Assembly (NCBI GenBank): GCA_007449985.2
Contig: VIIQ02000175.1
Span: 62,001 to 126,000 of the forward strand
DNA length: 64,000 bases
Reading direction: 5' to 3'
Source: Desmodesmus armatus
Taxonomy: Eukaryota > Chlorophyta > Chlorophyceae > Sphaeropleales > Scenedesmaceae
The translations under genes and the position numbers were made by a program. Below are positions 24,384 through 35,727 of this stretch, one piece after another (the first letter of the stretch is position 1; each line of letters starts with the position of its first letter). Under the pieces are notes generated by a model. It was not told the origin of the DNA. It ran no database searches and saw only the letters and a list, made by a program, of their open reading frames with translations.

Positions 24384-26305
24384 ATAGATCGTGTTGGTGT
24401 GGTGAAATCAACAGCTGTGAATAACAGCTGGTGGTGAGAGCATATGTGGCTGTGTAGGGTGTTGGTTGGCAAGGGCTAGAGCATATCTTGCTCAGCCACT
24501 GCGGCGTTGCTAGCTGATACACGGTTCTCTTGCGGTCGCACCAGCAGAGGCAGCAGGCGGTCCTGCTCCGGCGGCTAGCATGATGAATTTGGCCCTGGCA
24601 CTGAACAGGGTCAAGTGTGATAGCCAGAATTGTGCTGTGCAAGCACATAGTGTGCTGTGCAAGCACATAGTTGTACACTGTAACAAGTGTTGTGTGGCAA
24701 AGCCAAATTGCTGACACAGCAATGATCAGTGCATCATGGTTTCTCTCGCTGTAGCTCATATCGCCATAGTAAGCATGCTGTGTGCAAGAAGCAGCTACTG
24801 TCCACACCCACACCCACAGCCTAATACAGTTCAACCGGCAGTCAAGTACAGCCCAGTCATGCTGCATGCCTTTGGTGTCATGCTGGTCAATGATGCACCC
24901 TCATGTATGGCATAATGGGGGGGAGGTTGTTACAAGTGGATACTTTCACCGCTGAGCGGTACTCTCCACACGGGATGAACTGGGAAGACACACCTGCAAG
25001 AAAAACCTGCAGCAAGACCGGCAAACAAGACCAGCCCCCAAAAACAAAAACACACCACCAATGGCAACTGCCACACACACCAGGTATAGGATCGTGCATT
25101 CATGACTCAGCTGCAAGCTGGTAGTCTCCACACACCGTGCACGCACACACATAGGTCAGTCTTTCAGACAATTTTTAACACAGGCAAAAGTCAACACATC
25201 AAGCCAATCATTTGGTGTGCTAGCACGCAGAGCAGGACCCAGAACACAGCTACTACATAATGCTGCTACGTAAGACTGTGCTTACACCCGTCACACATGA
25301 GGGTCCACTGGACACACAGCAGCAGTGATGCCATCAAAGTTTGATTTGATGCAGCCAAGCAGCAGTGCACACGTGCCAGGGGAGCAGCTGGAAGGATGCA
25401 GTATGCGGTGCTGTGCATGGTTGAATGTCGGTGTGCTGATGTGCACACATCATTTTATCGCTCACATGCATCAAGTCTACTTTGTTAACCTTCACTACCT
25501 AGTGGCAAGGAGCTGCACTATGCAGCACCAGTCTGCTGTATACAGCACGTACGCGTGTGCCTGCACTGATGCTGCAGAATTGATCACACTGATGAGAGTT
25601 TGTGTGACACGACCAAGGGAGCCCCTTTTTGCAAGCCTCACCATGTCAGCTCATCAGTTATTTACTGGCAGGCCCAGCTGGACCAGTTCATGGGCCATGC
25701 CGCACCACACGAGTCAGTCACAGACGGACTATCACTTACCAAACACAATACACCTCGTTATTTTGTGGTGTAACAACTGGTGATTGGGCTACGTCAGGCT
25801 GTTCGCGGTCCCAACAATCAGGGTTTTGAGCGGCTGTGCTGTGAATAGGGTGATACTGGCTCAGGTTGCCAGACAGTTATCCAATCTCTGCAAAAAGAAG
25901 ACCGTAAACAGCACAAGCGCAGCGCTCAGGGCTGGAGCAACAAGCGACGCTCCCTTGCACCAACAGGTAAGAACTGAAGCAGAGTATAAGATCAATTGCA
26001 AATCAAGAATTAGGTATTCAGAAGCTTCATTCAGGCTTCGTGCAGGCAACGAAGAGACCGTTTGCGATGATGCAGTTGGGCTCTTGCTGTTGATGTGATT
26101 TGAGCTGGTGTGCTCCGCATTTGCAGACACAATCACACACACGTCGTGTTCATAGTTATGTGCAGCTTTGTGCTGGCAGGACTGCCTGGAAAAGCCCGCC
26201 TGCAACTGATGGCGGGAACTGCCTCCTCAACGCATGTGGTGGGCAGCAGACACCAAACGCTCACAAAACATTCACATCTCTGCAGGAACCACCAAGCGCT
26301 GCATA
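24384..26305. other. Intergenic between VPR2 and VPR3
   Basis: No supported gene. It contains a 20-bp direct repeat (TGTGCTGTGCAAGCACATAG, twice, near 24,631-24,670) and TGTAA at 24,679-24,683, about 300 bases after the VPR2 stop. Open frames at 25,325-25,783 and elsewhere show no domain or splice support. Confidence 0.45.
24679..24683 (+). terminator. TGTAA polyadenylation signal, VPR2
   Basis: 296 bases after the VPR2 stop codon. Assigned by position. Confidence 0.45.
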
Positions 26306-27808
26306 ATGAAGGCTATCGTCGCCGGATTGTTGCTGGCGATGCTGGCAGGTATGTGGTCCAACAGCAGCAGAACACAGCAGCTGATGTGCAGCTCCCTCGC
26401 GGCCGGTGTGTCTGCGTATTCATCTTCCCACCTGAGCAGCTGATCAGTACTGTATGGTTGTGCCCTGTGAATAATGACAGATGTGCTGCTGCTGTGCCGC
26501 TGCAACGGGTGCCGCCACTGCTGCATGCAGCTTCGCCTGTGCTGGCAAAGCGTGAGCTGCGCCACATGCCCTTTGGCCTAGGCAAGGGCAAGGGCAAAGG
26601 TGCCCCACCACCAGCACCTGTGGTTGCACCAGTACAGACCATCATCGCACCTCAGCCACAGATGATCATGCCCCAGTACATCCCAATTCCATATGTTGCA
26701 GCAGCACCTCAGATGCCCCCAGTGGTGGCAGCTGCGCCCAACCCAATCCCACCTCCTCCTCGCGTTGAGTTTGTGCCTGTGCCCACGCCCGTGCCCACAC
26801 CGGTGTATGTCCCGGTGAGTCGCCCATTGATGCTCTGCTGCAGCCTTCTCTGCCTGCAGCATTATCATCAGACTCTCAGACCAAGTGTGTGCTGCAGTAA
26901 CACCTGACCGAACAACTTTCAGCAGCTGGTACCACTTGCAGCTGGTGGTCCCGCCTACAGCTCACCAATCCTGACAGCGACAAGAAATCATAAAGCATCA
27001 ACATCGGGACCAAGTGTGTGCTGCAGCATTACCTGACCCGACCGCCTCAATGATTCATCAGCAATTGTTGCCACCTACAGCTGACTGGTTCCATTAGCAA
27101 CAAGAAGTCATTAAGAGGGTAGTTCCACATCATGACAAGCTCATATTGGTGCCTGCCTGCTGTTGCCACCTGCTAGGTGCCTGTGCCAGAGAAGGAGATC
27201 ATTGTCAAGGAGAAGACAATTGTCAAGAAGGTGCCAGTCATGGTGAGCAATCAGTATCGCATTGCTGAATCCTCGTGTGATCCAACCACGTAGTTTCCAC
27301 CACATACACAGGATTGACCAATCGATACTGAACCACTAAAACTGCAGCAAGTGCTGGCCAGACAATGGTTGTCTACATCCTGGGTGTCTTCCCCTGTTCT
27401 CTGCTGTATGACGTCGCAAGGGACACTCGCAGCTCAGCACAGAACCAGGGTGGTTCCATAGCGAGTACCTTTGAGCTGGCTTGCAGCCAGCCATACACCT
27501 GCCCTGCCTACAGTCCTACATGTGCCGTGATCATTTCATGCCGCTGAATGACCTGGGTGTACTGCTGCTGCTGCTGCTGCTGCTGTATTTCTTGCACCTC
27601 CCTATCGCAGGTCCCTGTCAAGAAGCACCACATCCTGCCCCTGAAGATTGTGGGCATGGTTGCCAAGTCTGTGCTGGCCAGCATGGAGCACAACGAGGAA
27701 GACACCAACGTCAATGTTGAGGAGGAGATCGAATATGTCCCCACACCAGTCCCAACCCCAGTCCCAGTGCCTGTCCCCACGTTTCCAGTCAATGCTTCAA
27801 GCCCTTGA
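26306..27808 (+). CDS. VPR3: secreted Val-Pro repeat protein
   Basis: Four exons: 26306-26348, 26531-26814, 27177-27242, 27611-27808, giving 196 residues. The signal peptide (MKAIVAGLLLAMLA, then ASPVLA) is interrupted by a phase-1 intron at the same place as in VPR1 and VPR4. The mature part begins KRELRHMPFGLGKGKGKGAP, then APQPQMIMPQY- and VAAAP-like units and VPVPTPVPTPVYVP. A charged cassette (VPVPEKEIIVKEKTIVKK) and a last exon with KKHHILPLKIVGMVAKSVLA, an acidic EEEIEYVPTPVP stretch and NASSP at the end follow. The GKGKGK motif and Lys-rich plus Val-Pro cassettes tie it to VPR1. It lacks the His-Gly-Lys tail of its relatives. Function unknown. Confidence 0.78.
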
Positions 27809-29753
27809 TCTCTGAACGACAGCCGTTAGGCTGGGCACAGCAGGGCGCATGAGCATCATTGAAAAGGCAGCAGAACGCTGCGGCTTGACTGGATAGCTAT
27901 GTGAATAAGAAGTACCGCCTGGCAGCTGTTGTACATGCAGCTGCGTCTGGCATGGTGGGCTGGTTGGTATTGCCTGGCGGTGTCAGCATCTGAGTGGGTG
28001 GTGCAGCAATGTGCATCAGTGCTGCCGTTGCTGCTCGTCCTGTGCGCTGCCTGGCTTGAGCAGTGCTGCACAGTGTTGTGGCGGGGTGTGCGTACCTTGG
28101 AGAATACATGGATGGGGGCTGGGGCTGTCTTGATTCTGGGGCTGTGACACGCCTCAAACCTGTTGATTTTTGTCTGGAAGCATAAGGCCTCGAGGACTGT
28201 CAGTGTGCTGTACCATGCAGTGACTGCAGGCCTGAGGAGCAGCAGCTGCTGTGCTGCAGCGTTTCAACAGCAATGTGCATCTTCCTGTTGTAACATGTGG
28301 TAGCTCATCAAGACAATGCTGTTACTGACACAAATGATGGTGCCTGGCATGGACACAGTCGTCCAGGTGGATATGTGGTGTATGAAAAGGGCCCTGGCAT
28401 GAACGCCAGGAGGTGAGCACCACCACTCACACTGTCACATGCACGCTGTAAGGGAGAATAGCATGCTTGACTTGGTCTGCATGCATGTGCCCATTCATAA
28501 GAAAACAGCTGCCAAGGCAATGGCCAATTTTATTTTGCATAGCCAGCACGCTGCAGAACCACACCCTTCTATATATATGTCATCAGCCCAACCTGCACTG
28601 CTCTATGGCTTGTGCTGTTCCCAAGGCACTGGACACTGTTAGCTTCAGGCAGGGGATGGCTGCTTGGATGTGTTTGCAAGCTGTGGAAGCATCAACGTTT
28701 CGAGAGGGCCAACACAGCAAGCAGTTTCAGCAGATTGCACCATGATGCAGAACAACTGACTGTTGTGCACTTCAGTCGGGATGTGCTAGCCGGCTGTGAG
28801 CCAATTGCAGCCAGCAGAGCAAATCAGGCCCCTGAAGAGCCAATATTGCATCCCTGTGACACCACCCTTGGGCCCAATACACGTATTCGCACAATAAGCT
28901 ACTCACTGCCACATTCAGCCAGCCTGCACAGCAGTGTAAACATGCATGGGACTTGCAGTTTATAAACTACTAAATTTAGTAGCTAATTGGTTGCAAACTG
29001 GTTTGTGCTGGACCGCTGGACCCTCCCTTGTCAAGCTGCTCCAACATGGCATTGTGCAAGCTACTGGGGTCAATAGAACTTATGCAAAGCAAGTAGGTGT
29101 ATTGCACTTGATCAGGAGCACTTTCGTCAAGGAGATTACCATGCAGCTACTAATGTCATGGACGCACGGGGACGTACTTGACAACCTCTCAATATGCATG
29201 CACAAGATTGTCTAGTGTACAGTTTGTCTAGTTGACAAAGCGAAGGCTGGGACATATTGAAACCCCGTTGGGTTCAGCGCGGCTACAGCTTCATCGTCTG
29301 AGCAGCAAGCCCATGCTGACGATCAGAATACGCCATAAACTCAGAACAAAAGACAGCAATTCAATAAACACAGCTTGGCAGGGCGCATACATTGCCCGCG
29401 CTTTGTTGCAGGTGTGCTTGGGTGCGGGCAGCTTCAATAAACTGGTTATAGACTTTGCAGCAGATGTGTCAGTATGAAAACAAAACTGGCCTGATAATTG
29501 CCCTGGGTGATCGGTCGGTCAGCTTTCAGTTGGGCTGCGAGGCGGGAACTGCCAGACAGAACTGCACACTGCAAGCCAACGTCGCCCGCAAACAAACATT
29601 GCAATGTTTACGGGGTTGCATCACCTGCAGCATTGGTCCGATGCTCTGGCTGTCTCAACTGACGCGGTCACAGCAACAGTTGCAACTGATGATGATGACA
29701 TACGTGCACATGCTGCATGCAGGTGCCTGACAGAGACACCTTGACACTACAAA
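27809..29753. other. Intergenic between VPR3 and VPR4
   Basis: No supported gene. TGTAA at 28,289-28,293 follows VPR3. A perfect 16-bp AT-rich palindrome (CTACTAAATTTAGTAG) is at 28,967-28,982. Confidence 0.45.
28289..28293 (+). terminator. TGTAA polyadenylation signal, VPR3
   Basis: 481 bases after the VPR3 stop codon. Assigned by position. Confidence 0.45.
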
Positions 29754-32137
29754 ATGGTCCGCTGTGTAGCTTTGCTGTGGCTGGGCCTTGTGCTGCTGTC
29801 AGGTGAGTTGACCTATTGCAGCACAGCGACCTTGGCTGCACTGGCCACCATGCTTATGTGGGCAGCTGGCTCAATATGCAGTGCAGGATCAACACCAGAT
29901 GAGCACTTTTGTATCCAGCTAGTAATCATTGATAATGATTGAAGCAAAGCAGACACTGACATGTGGATGGACGTGCAAACCTCTGCCCTCTTTCCCCCTG
30001 CAGCAGCACCATGTGCTCTGGCTGAGGGCTGGAATTACACAGGGAACTACACATCCTATGGAGACAACTCAACAGTGGTAGCAGCCACACCTCAGATACA
30101 GTACGTCCCACAGCCACAGATTCAGTACGTGCCGCAAGTGCAGTACGTGCCAGCACCACCCCCACAGGTGCAGTATGTGGTGGCAGCTCAGCCCCAGCCT
30201 CAGATTCAGCCAACCATCATTGCTACACAGGTACCGGTGCCCACTCCGGTGCCAGTCCCAACACCTGGTAGGTGCATCATGAGGTAGAGTGAATGGTGGA
30301 GCAGAAGTGGCTGCAGCAGAATTGCACTGCCATGACCCTCTGATCAGCCAACATACCCAGACCGCCTGAGATACCAGGCACATCTGATGCACAGAATTTC
30401 AATCTTGTGTGTTGCTTTGTGTGCGAGCGTATGGCTGGGTGCAGTGCACGCTGCTTTGACTCACTGCCGATGTTTATTGCTGCTGCCGCATACAGTGCCA
30501 GGTCCTCCAGTGCCTGTGCCAACATTTGTCCCGGTGAGTCGCTGCATCTGACCTCTGTTGCCAAGCGATGCTGACAGCCTTTCAGAGTGTGTTGCACCAT
30601 CAGCTGCAGCAATTGGTGGTGCCCAAACTCCGCAAAGAGGCCTCAGCACAAGCAGTACCCTCTGTTGCGTGGTTGTGATAACGGCACCAGCATGTAAATG
30701 CAGTGATTTCTCAATCTTATGGACGTGGGTGCTGACAAAGTTTTGCTGACATACTGCATGCCTGCTGTATCCTGCTGCCACCTGTGCCACATGATTGCCC
30801 TGCAACAGGTGCCTACCCCAGCACCATACGGGGTGAGTGACAGCTTTGGCCCTCCTGCACTGTTAGATCACAGCTACATGTTACTTTTGGTCCAAGGTAT
30901 ATTTGAGGCCGGCAGCCGAGGATATACTGAACAGCTTATCACAGGGCAGTTACTTCAAGCCAGACACCAGAATTATTGCAAAGGCACTGTCTGAACAGGG
31001 GCCCTGTTGCTGCTATCTGCCACAGATTCCATACCCCACTACGATCTCCAAGTCCTACACCATCCACACAGACGCCATCAAGATCAAGCCCCACAAGGTC
31101 TTCAAAACCCTCTCCAAGATCCTCGGCGACGACCCAACCAAACACCCAACCAAGAAGCACTACACCCCACAGCCCATTGCAGTCCCCACCCCCGTCCCCG
31201 TGCCCACACCCGTCCCCGTCCCCATCCCACAGCCTGCACCAACACCCATCCCACTCCCAGTCCCAGTCCCTCCCCCAGTGCCTGTCCCTGGCCCAACCCC
31301 ACTGCCTCCCGGCCCACAGCCCCCAGTGCCAGGACCCCCTGACGGTGGTGTCATTATTGTGGAGCCTACTGCTGGGCCAATGCCTTCAGGCACAGCCTCC
31401 ACAATCATTGCCAGTCAGCCTGTGTTTGCTCCTGCACCACAGCAGGTGGTGATGGCCCCTCAGCAACAGATGGTGATGGTGGATGGTAATGGTACAGTGG
31501 TAGCAGCAGCACCCGGGCAGCAGATGGTGATGGTGGACAGCAACGGCACAGTGGTGGCAGCAGCGCAGCCCACTGTGCGCGCTAGTGGTGGAACACCGAG
31601 GCTGATTGGCACCTTCCAGCAGACTCAGGTGCGCAGGGAGACTGCAGGAACCAGTGAGCTAGGGTCAAAGCTGGTGCTGCTTGTGGAGAGGCAGGAATTG
31701 CATGTGGCCGTGTGGCATGTCACATCATATGGAGAGGCATGGGTTGCATGGCCATGTGGCATGACTCCTCGGAGGAGTCCTCATCACCTTGCATGGACAT
31801 GTGAATTTCAGAGAACCTCTTGTTTGGTGGTGTGCATCCTGCAAAACCTATCGCTAAAACACACTGCCACACGCAGTCTGCAGCTCTGCTGGGAGCTGAC
31901 CCTGCATGTTTGGACCTCCCTTGTTCTGCCGCCTCTGCTCCCCATTACTCATCACCCCCTGCAGGTGGTTGGCATACAGAACCAGGTCAACACCCAGGGC
32001 AAGGTGGTGTCGCAGGTCTACACAGTAGCCCCTGCTGCACAAGGCACACAGATGATGGTGGTTCCCGGCAGCACCCCTGTCCAAGCAGCCAGCGGCACAC
32101 AGATCCTCATGGTACCTCCTGAGACTCAGATTGCCGC

Positions 32138-32204
<67 letters not shown>

Positions 32205-32474
32205 CCCCAGCAAGTGATGGTGGTGCCTTCTGTTTTTTCGACCGCAGGACCCATGCCAGCTACACAGGGCAGCACGATCATCGCAGCACAGACAGTACCC
32301 ATGGGTAACGGTGTGGCCAGCACGGCACAGGCTGCAGGAACCATGCCTGGCCAGCCGGCTGTTGCATCTGCATCTGCAGGATGGAACGGTGGCCTGCCGG
32401 CCGGCAGTGCTGTGGCCACTGCGGACGGTCGTACTGTGTCAGCGCAGACACCCTACTACGGCAAGAGGCACTGA
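29754..32474 (+). CDS. VPR4: large secreted Val-Pro / Gln-rich repeat protein
   Basis: Six exons: 29754-29802, 30004-30267, 30496-30533, 30809-30832, 31026-31628, 31965-32474, giving 495 residues, the longest of the family. The signal peptide (MVRCVALLWLGLVLLS, then AAPCALA) has the family's phase-1 intron. An N-glycosylation-like region (NYTGNYTSYGDNST) precedes PQIQYVPQ repeats. A Lys-rich block (KIKPHKVFKTLSKILGDD) is followed by about 70 residues of Val/Thr-Pro repeats. Then come two copies of QQMVMVD(G/S)NGTVVAAA, a run of about 21 Gln (32139-32201) and the C-terminus YYGKRH. Exon 4 encodes only eight residues (VPTPAPYG). Probably a cell-wall or matrix protein, by composition only. Confidence 0.78.
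32139..32201 (+). repeat. CAG repeat coding for about 21 Gln
   Basis: Uninterrupted CAG codons in the last exon of VPR4. The purity suggests length polymorphism. Confidence 0.95.
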
Positions 32475-33166
32475 GGGATGAAGGTTTGGAGTGACCCTCT
32501 GCCTAGCTTGGGATTGGATGCTTGCTTGACTGAATAAGTTGAGCGCGGCAGCTGCAACTACTGCTGCCGCAGCTTTGTGGTGTGACGGGACTGTGCGACG
32601 GTGTGTGCATGACTTGTGCAGTGATGCGAGCTGGCATGTGTATCAGGCTCACATCCTCTGCTGCGCGCTTTGAAACCTGGGTGAAAATCCCTTTGGTATG
32701 CCATGGTTTGTGGCTGGACAGCCCCTGCTGACACAGCAGCCAGGCTGGGACTGCAACGGTGATGATGGTGGCTGTGTGCCTCCCTGAAAGATTTGAACTG
32801 TTGATGTAGACTTGAATAGGATGTGTTGGCACAGCCTGTGCCGCATATGGTCACTGACACATGTGACTGCTTGTGCTGTCCTGCTGGTTAGCCCAATGTT
32901 GGGCTGTGACGGCAGCATATGCCACAGCTAGATATTGCAGTTCACTGCAATTGTGTGGCTCACCATGGGTATGTTGTTTTGCTTGTAACAACGTCACCAT
33001 TTACTGCATTCAAACAACACAATGACAGGGTTCAGCACCAGGGTACGCGGAGTGCTTGACAATTGCTTGAGCGGCAAGCTATCCCGCATTGACATCGTCC
33101 TTGTGCTTACTTGTGCGTCCTGGGTCAGATCTGCATCCAACGTCCAACCTGCTCAAACCAACCACT
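32475..33166. other. Intergenic, VPR4 3'UTR and BTB gene promoter
   Basis: No supported coding sequence. TGTAA at 32,984-32,988 lies 510 bases after the VPR4 stop. Confidence 0.45.
32984..32988 (+). terminator. TGTAA polyadenylation signal, VPR4
   Basis: 510 bases after the VPR4 stop codon. Assigned by position. Confidence 0.45.
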
Positions 33167-34074
33167 ATGTCCACCATTGAGTCCGTCATGGCGTTCCACG
33201 CTGATACAGCCCTTGCTTTCAGCGATGGCGTTGTGCGGTGCAACTCAATCGTGCTCTCACTCGCCAGCACCGTGTTGCGGACGGCCCTGGAGCTGGAGAG
33301 CAACCAGCAGCGTGCAGATGGTGGTTGCAAGTACAGGATCCCCATCCAGGGCTGCACAAGGGCTGAGTGGCTTGAAGTTGCACCCTTCTGGTACCCGGGC
33401 TCGTCTGAAATCCCTGACTTCACAGGCACTGACCAGGTTGAGCTGATCATCAAGGTGAGTCTCATGATCAACTACAGGAAGGTTCTGGAAGCAGCCTTCA
33501 TGCTATCATAGTATGTGCTGTCTCAGGGTATCTGTACACAATTGTGCAAGCACCCAGCACCCAACGTTGCCGATGATCACACTGCAAGCCCAGCACCTGC
33601 CCTGACCCCGCTCTTGTTTCATGCTCCTCTGCTGCATGCGTGCAGGTTGCCAGCCAGTTTGCGCTGTCAGCAGCAGCCGTGCATGCCGACAACTTCCTGG
33701 CAGCCCACATCAGCAGGCGCTTCATGGACACTGAGGACACAATCAAGTGGCTCAAGTTTGCCTGCAGCTACCGCATGCCGAAGAGCCTCGCAGCAGCTGC
33801 CAAGTACACCGCGCAGTGCCACCACAAGGCACTGACAGATGATGCGTCAGTTCTTGACGGCATGCCTGCAGACACCCTCAAGCAGATGCTGGTGCAAGCA
33901 GCACACAGCCTGGTCAACCTGTCAGGGCTGCACAACAGCTACAGCGATGGTGACTTCCCATGCCATAACTGCAACCACCCTGACGACGAACACAACGGAG
34001 GGGCACCGTTCACCCACCATGTGCTGAGCTGGGTGTGCGGCAAGTGCCACCACACAAGTCCTGCCTGCAATTGA
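33167..34074 (+). CDS. BTB/POZ-like protein with C-terminal Cys/His cluster
   Basis: Two exons (33167-33454, 33646-34074) give 238 residues. The N-terminal part has the order of a BTB fold: DTALAFSDGVVRCNSIVLSL, then a Leu-rich helix, YRIPIQGCTRAEWLEVAPFW, and helical segments around FALSAAAVHADNFLAAHISR. BTB domains mediate dimerisation and often recruit CUL3 ubiquitin ligase; that role is inferred, and the match is by fold pattern, not close identity. The C-terminus carries PCHNCNHPDDEH and then WVCGKCHH with a final Cys, a possible CxxC/CxxC zinc site. The start is the only in-frame ATG in the 5' region. Alternative: an unrelated algal protein with a BTB-like order. Confidence 0.7.
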
Positions 34075-35727
34075 TGCGCTATGACTCTCCTCTACGACAC
34101 TGCGCAGCACATGACGTGACAGAATGTAGGGTCATGTCGGTGTTGCTCCCCCTTATGTCCCCTTACGGCTGCTGCTCCCCCGTCTACGCCCCTGGCGTCC
34201 CCCTACGGTCACAACGTAGCTCAGAGTGTGCTTCGTGCTGGCTGCCCAGCGCAGCCAAGATCCATTGTCAGCACATGTCTGTGCTACTAGGAGGTTGTCT
34301 ATTAGGATCTTTGCATGGATGAGACATGTAGCTTGTATGTGCGTCTTGTCGTGCTGGTTGCTTGTGCCGCATGTGCGCAAGTGTTCACTGAGTGACCCTC
34401 ACCGTGCCCATTGCGGCGCAGCATGTGCTGTCGCCGCCTGAGTGCAACAAAGTCAGCGCTGCACACTGCAACAGTGTGCTTGTCAATGTTGTGTGCACCG
34501 TTCCCACAAAGCAGTATGTTGTAGAGCCACTAGGCTAGTAGCACCAAGTTGTGTGTGATAGCACACCCTTGGCAAAGTCATCTCAGGTGATCAAAGTTGT
34601 TGCACCTCAGTGTGTAGCGTCTCTCAGGGCGTTTCAGCCAAGTTGTTTGTTCGGGCAGTAAAGCCCGTGATTTCTTTGCATCACTCAGTGAATCCGGCCG
34701 TTATCGTTTCCACAAACATTGGTGTTGCAACGACAGCAGCCTTGTGTTTGCCTACGGGCCTTGCCTTGTTGCATCATGGTTATCAAGGCACCGCATGGCT
34801 CTGTGCAGTTGCATGCATCATTCTTTTGTTGCCCAGACTACCCAGTACCCCCAGAGATCATCTCAGTGTACCCAAAGAACAACCCAGTGTATTCAGTTCA
34901 CCAAGACATCAAGTTTACCGAGACACCCAGTCAACTCAGGTCACCGCGTTATATGAGGTTTTGTTGCTGAAGGGCTGATGGCAGCCTGAGTGCTTGTTTA
35001 TTGTGTTGTGCTGTGTTGTGCCCTTGCACGCCTGTGCCATGCACTCTTGGAAGCTTGCACATGACGTGGCATGGTGTTCAGTAACACACCCTGCTGATGC
35101 ATCATGAGAAGGGTTGTGTGTGTCATGCTGCTTGCTGAAGTAGTGGCTGTATGGTATGAACCCATTGCGTGGATGCACCTGTGCTGCAGGCATGTCTGCA
35201 CTACTGCACCACACTGACAGTGGAATGGCTCGAGCCTTTGTTAGCCTGTGCATGCGTGCACACACGCACCATCTGGGTGGCTACAGCACCCCTGTCCACT
35301 GGTTGTGTTGCTCAAGCGTGCTTGGCAGCTTGTGCGTCTTGTTTGCAAACTTCCTTGTCGACCTGTGAGGGCTCTCCTAGGTCCTTTGTGGCAGTGGGCA
35401 ATAAGGGCGTCCCCACTGGGCATCGAGCAGTGAGTGCGAACTTTGGTGGTGTGCTCATGATGCATGGCTTGTGAAGGTCATGCTGTTGGTGCCGCTTGCA
35501 GCGTTCAAATGAAGTGAGAGCCCCTGGCAGCCACGACTGCGCCCTCCACGTGCTGCACCTGGACTGCCTGTTTAGGTGGTTGGTTAGGCCCCAACCACCA
35601 GCTGTAGCATTTTGAACCGGAATGACCTTTTAGAAGGGGCAGGAGGATTGCTTATCGCGGTAGAGACTTTGACATCAGAAAAAAATTGCTTACCATTGAA
35701 ACAATGCCCACAGTGCCCTAGCGGCAG
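34075..35727. other. Intergenic between BTB gene and PARN
   Basis: About 1.6 kb with no supported gene. Several short open frames (34,610-34,978; 35,156-35,474) have no recognisable domain or splice context. Confidence 0.4.

Noticed and set aside
25325..25783. 152-codon open frame between VPR2 and VPR3
   Set aside because: No signal peptide, repeat or family pattern in common with its neighbours, and no splice context.
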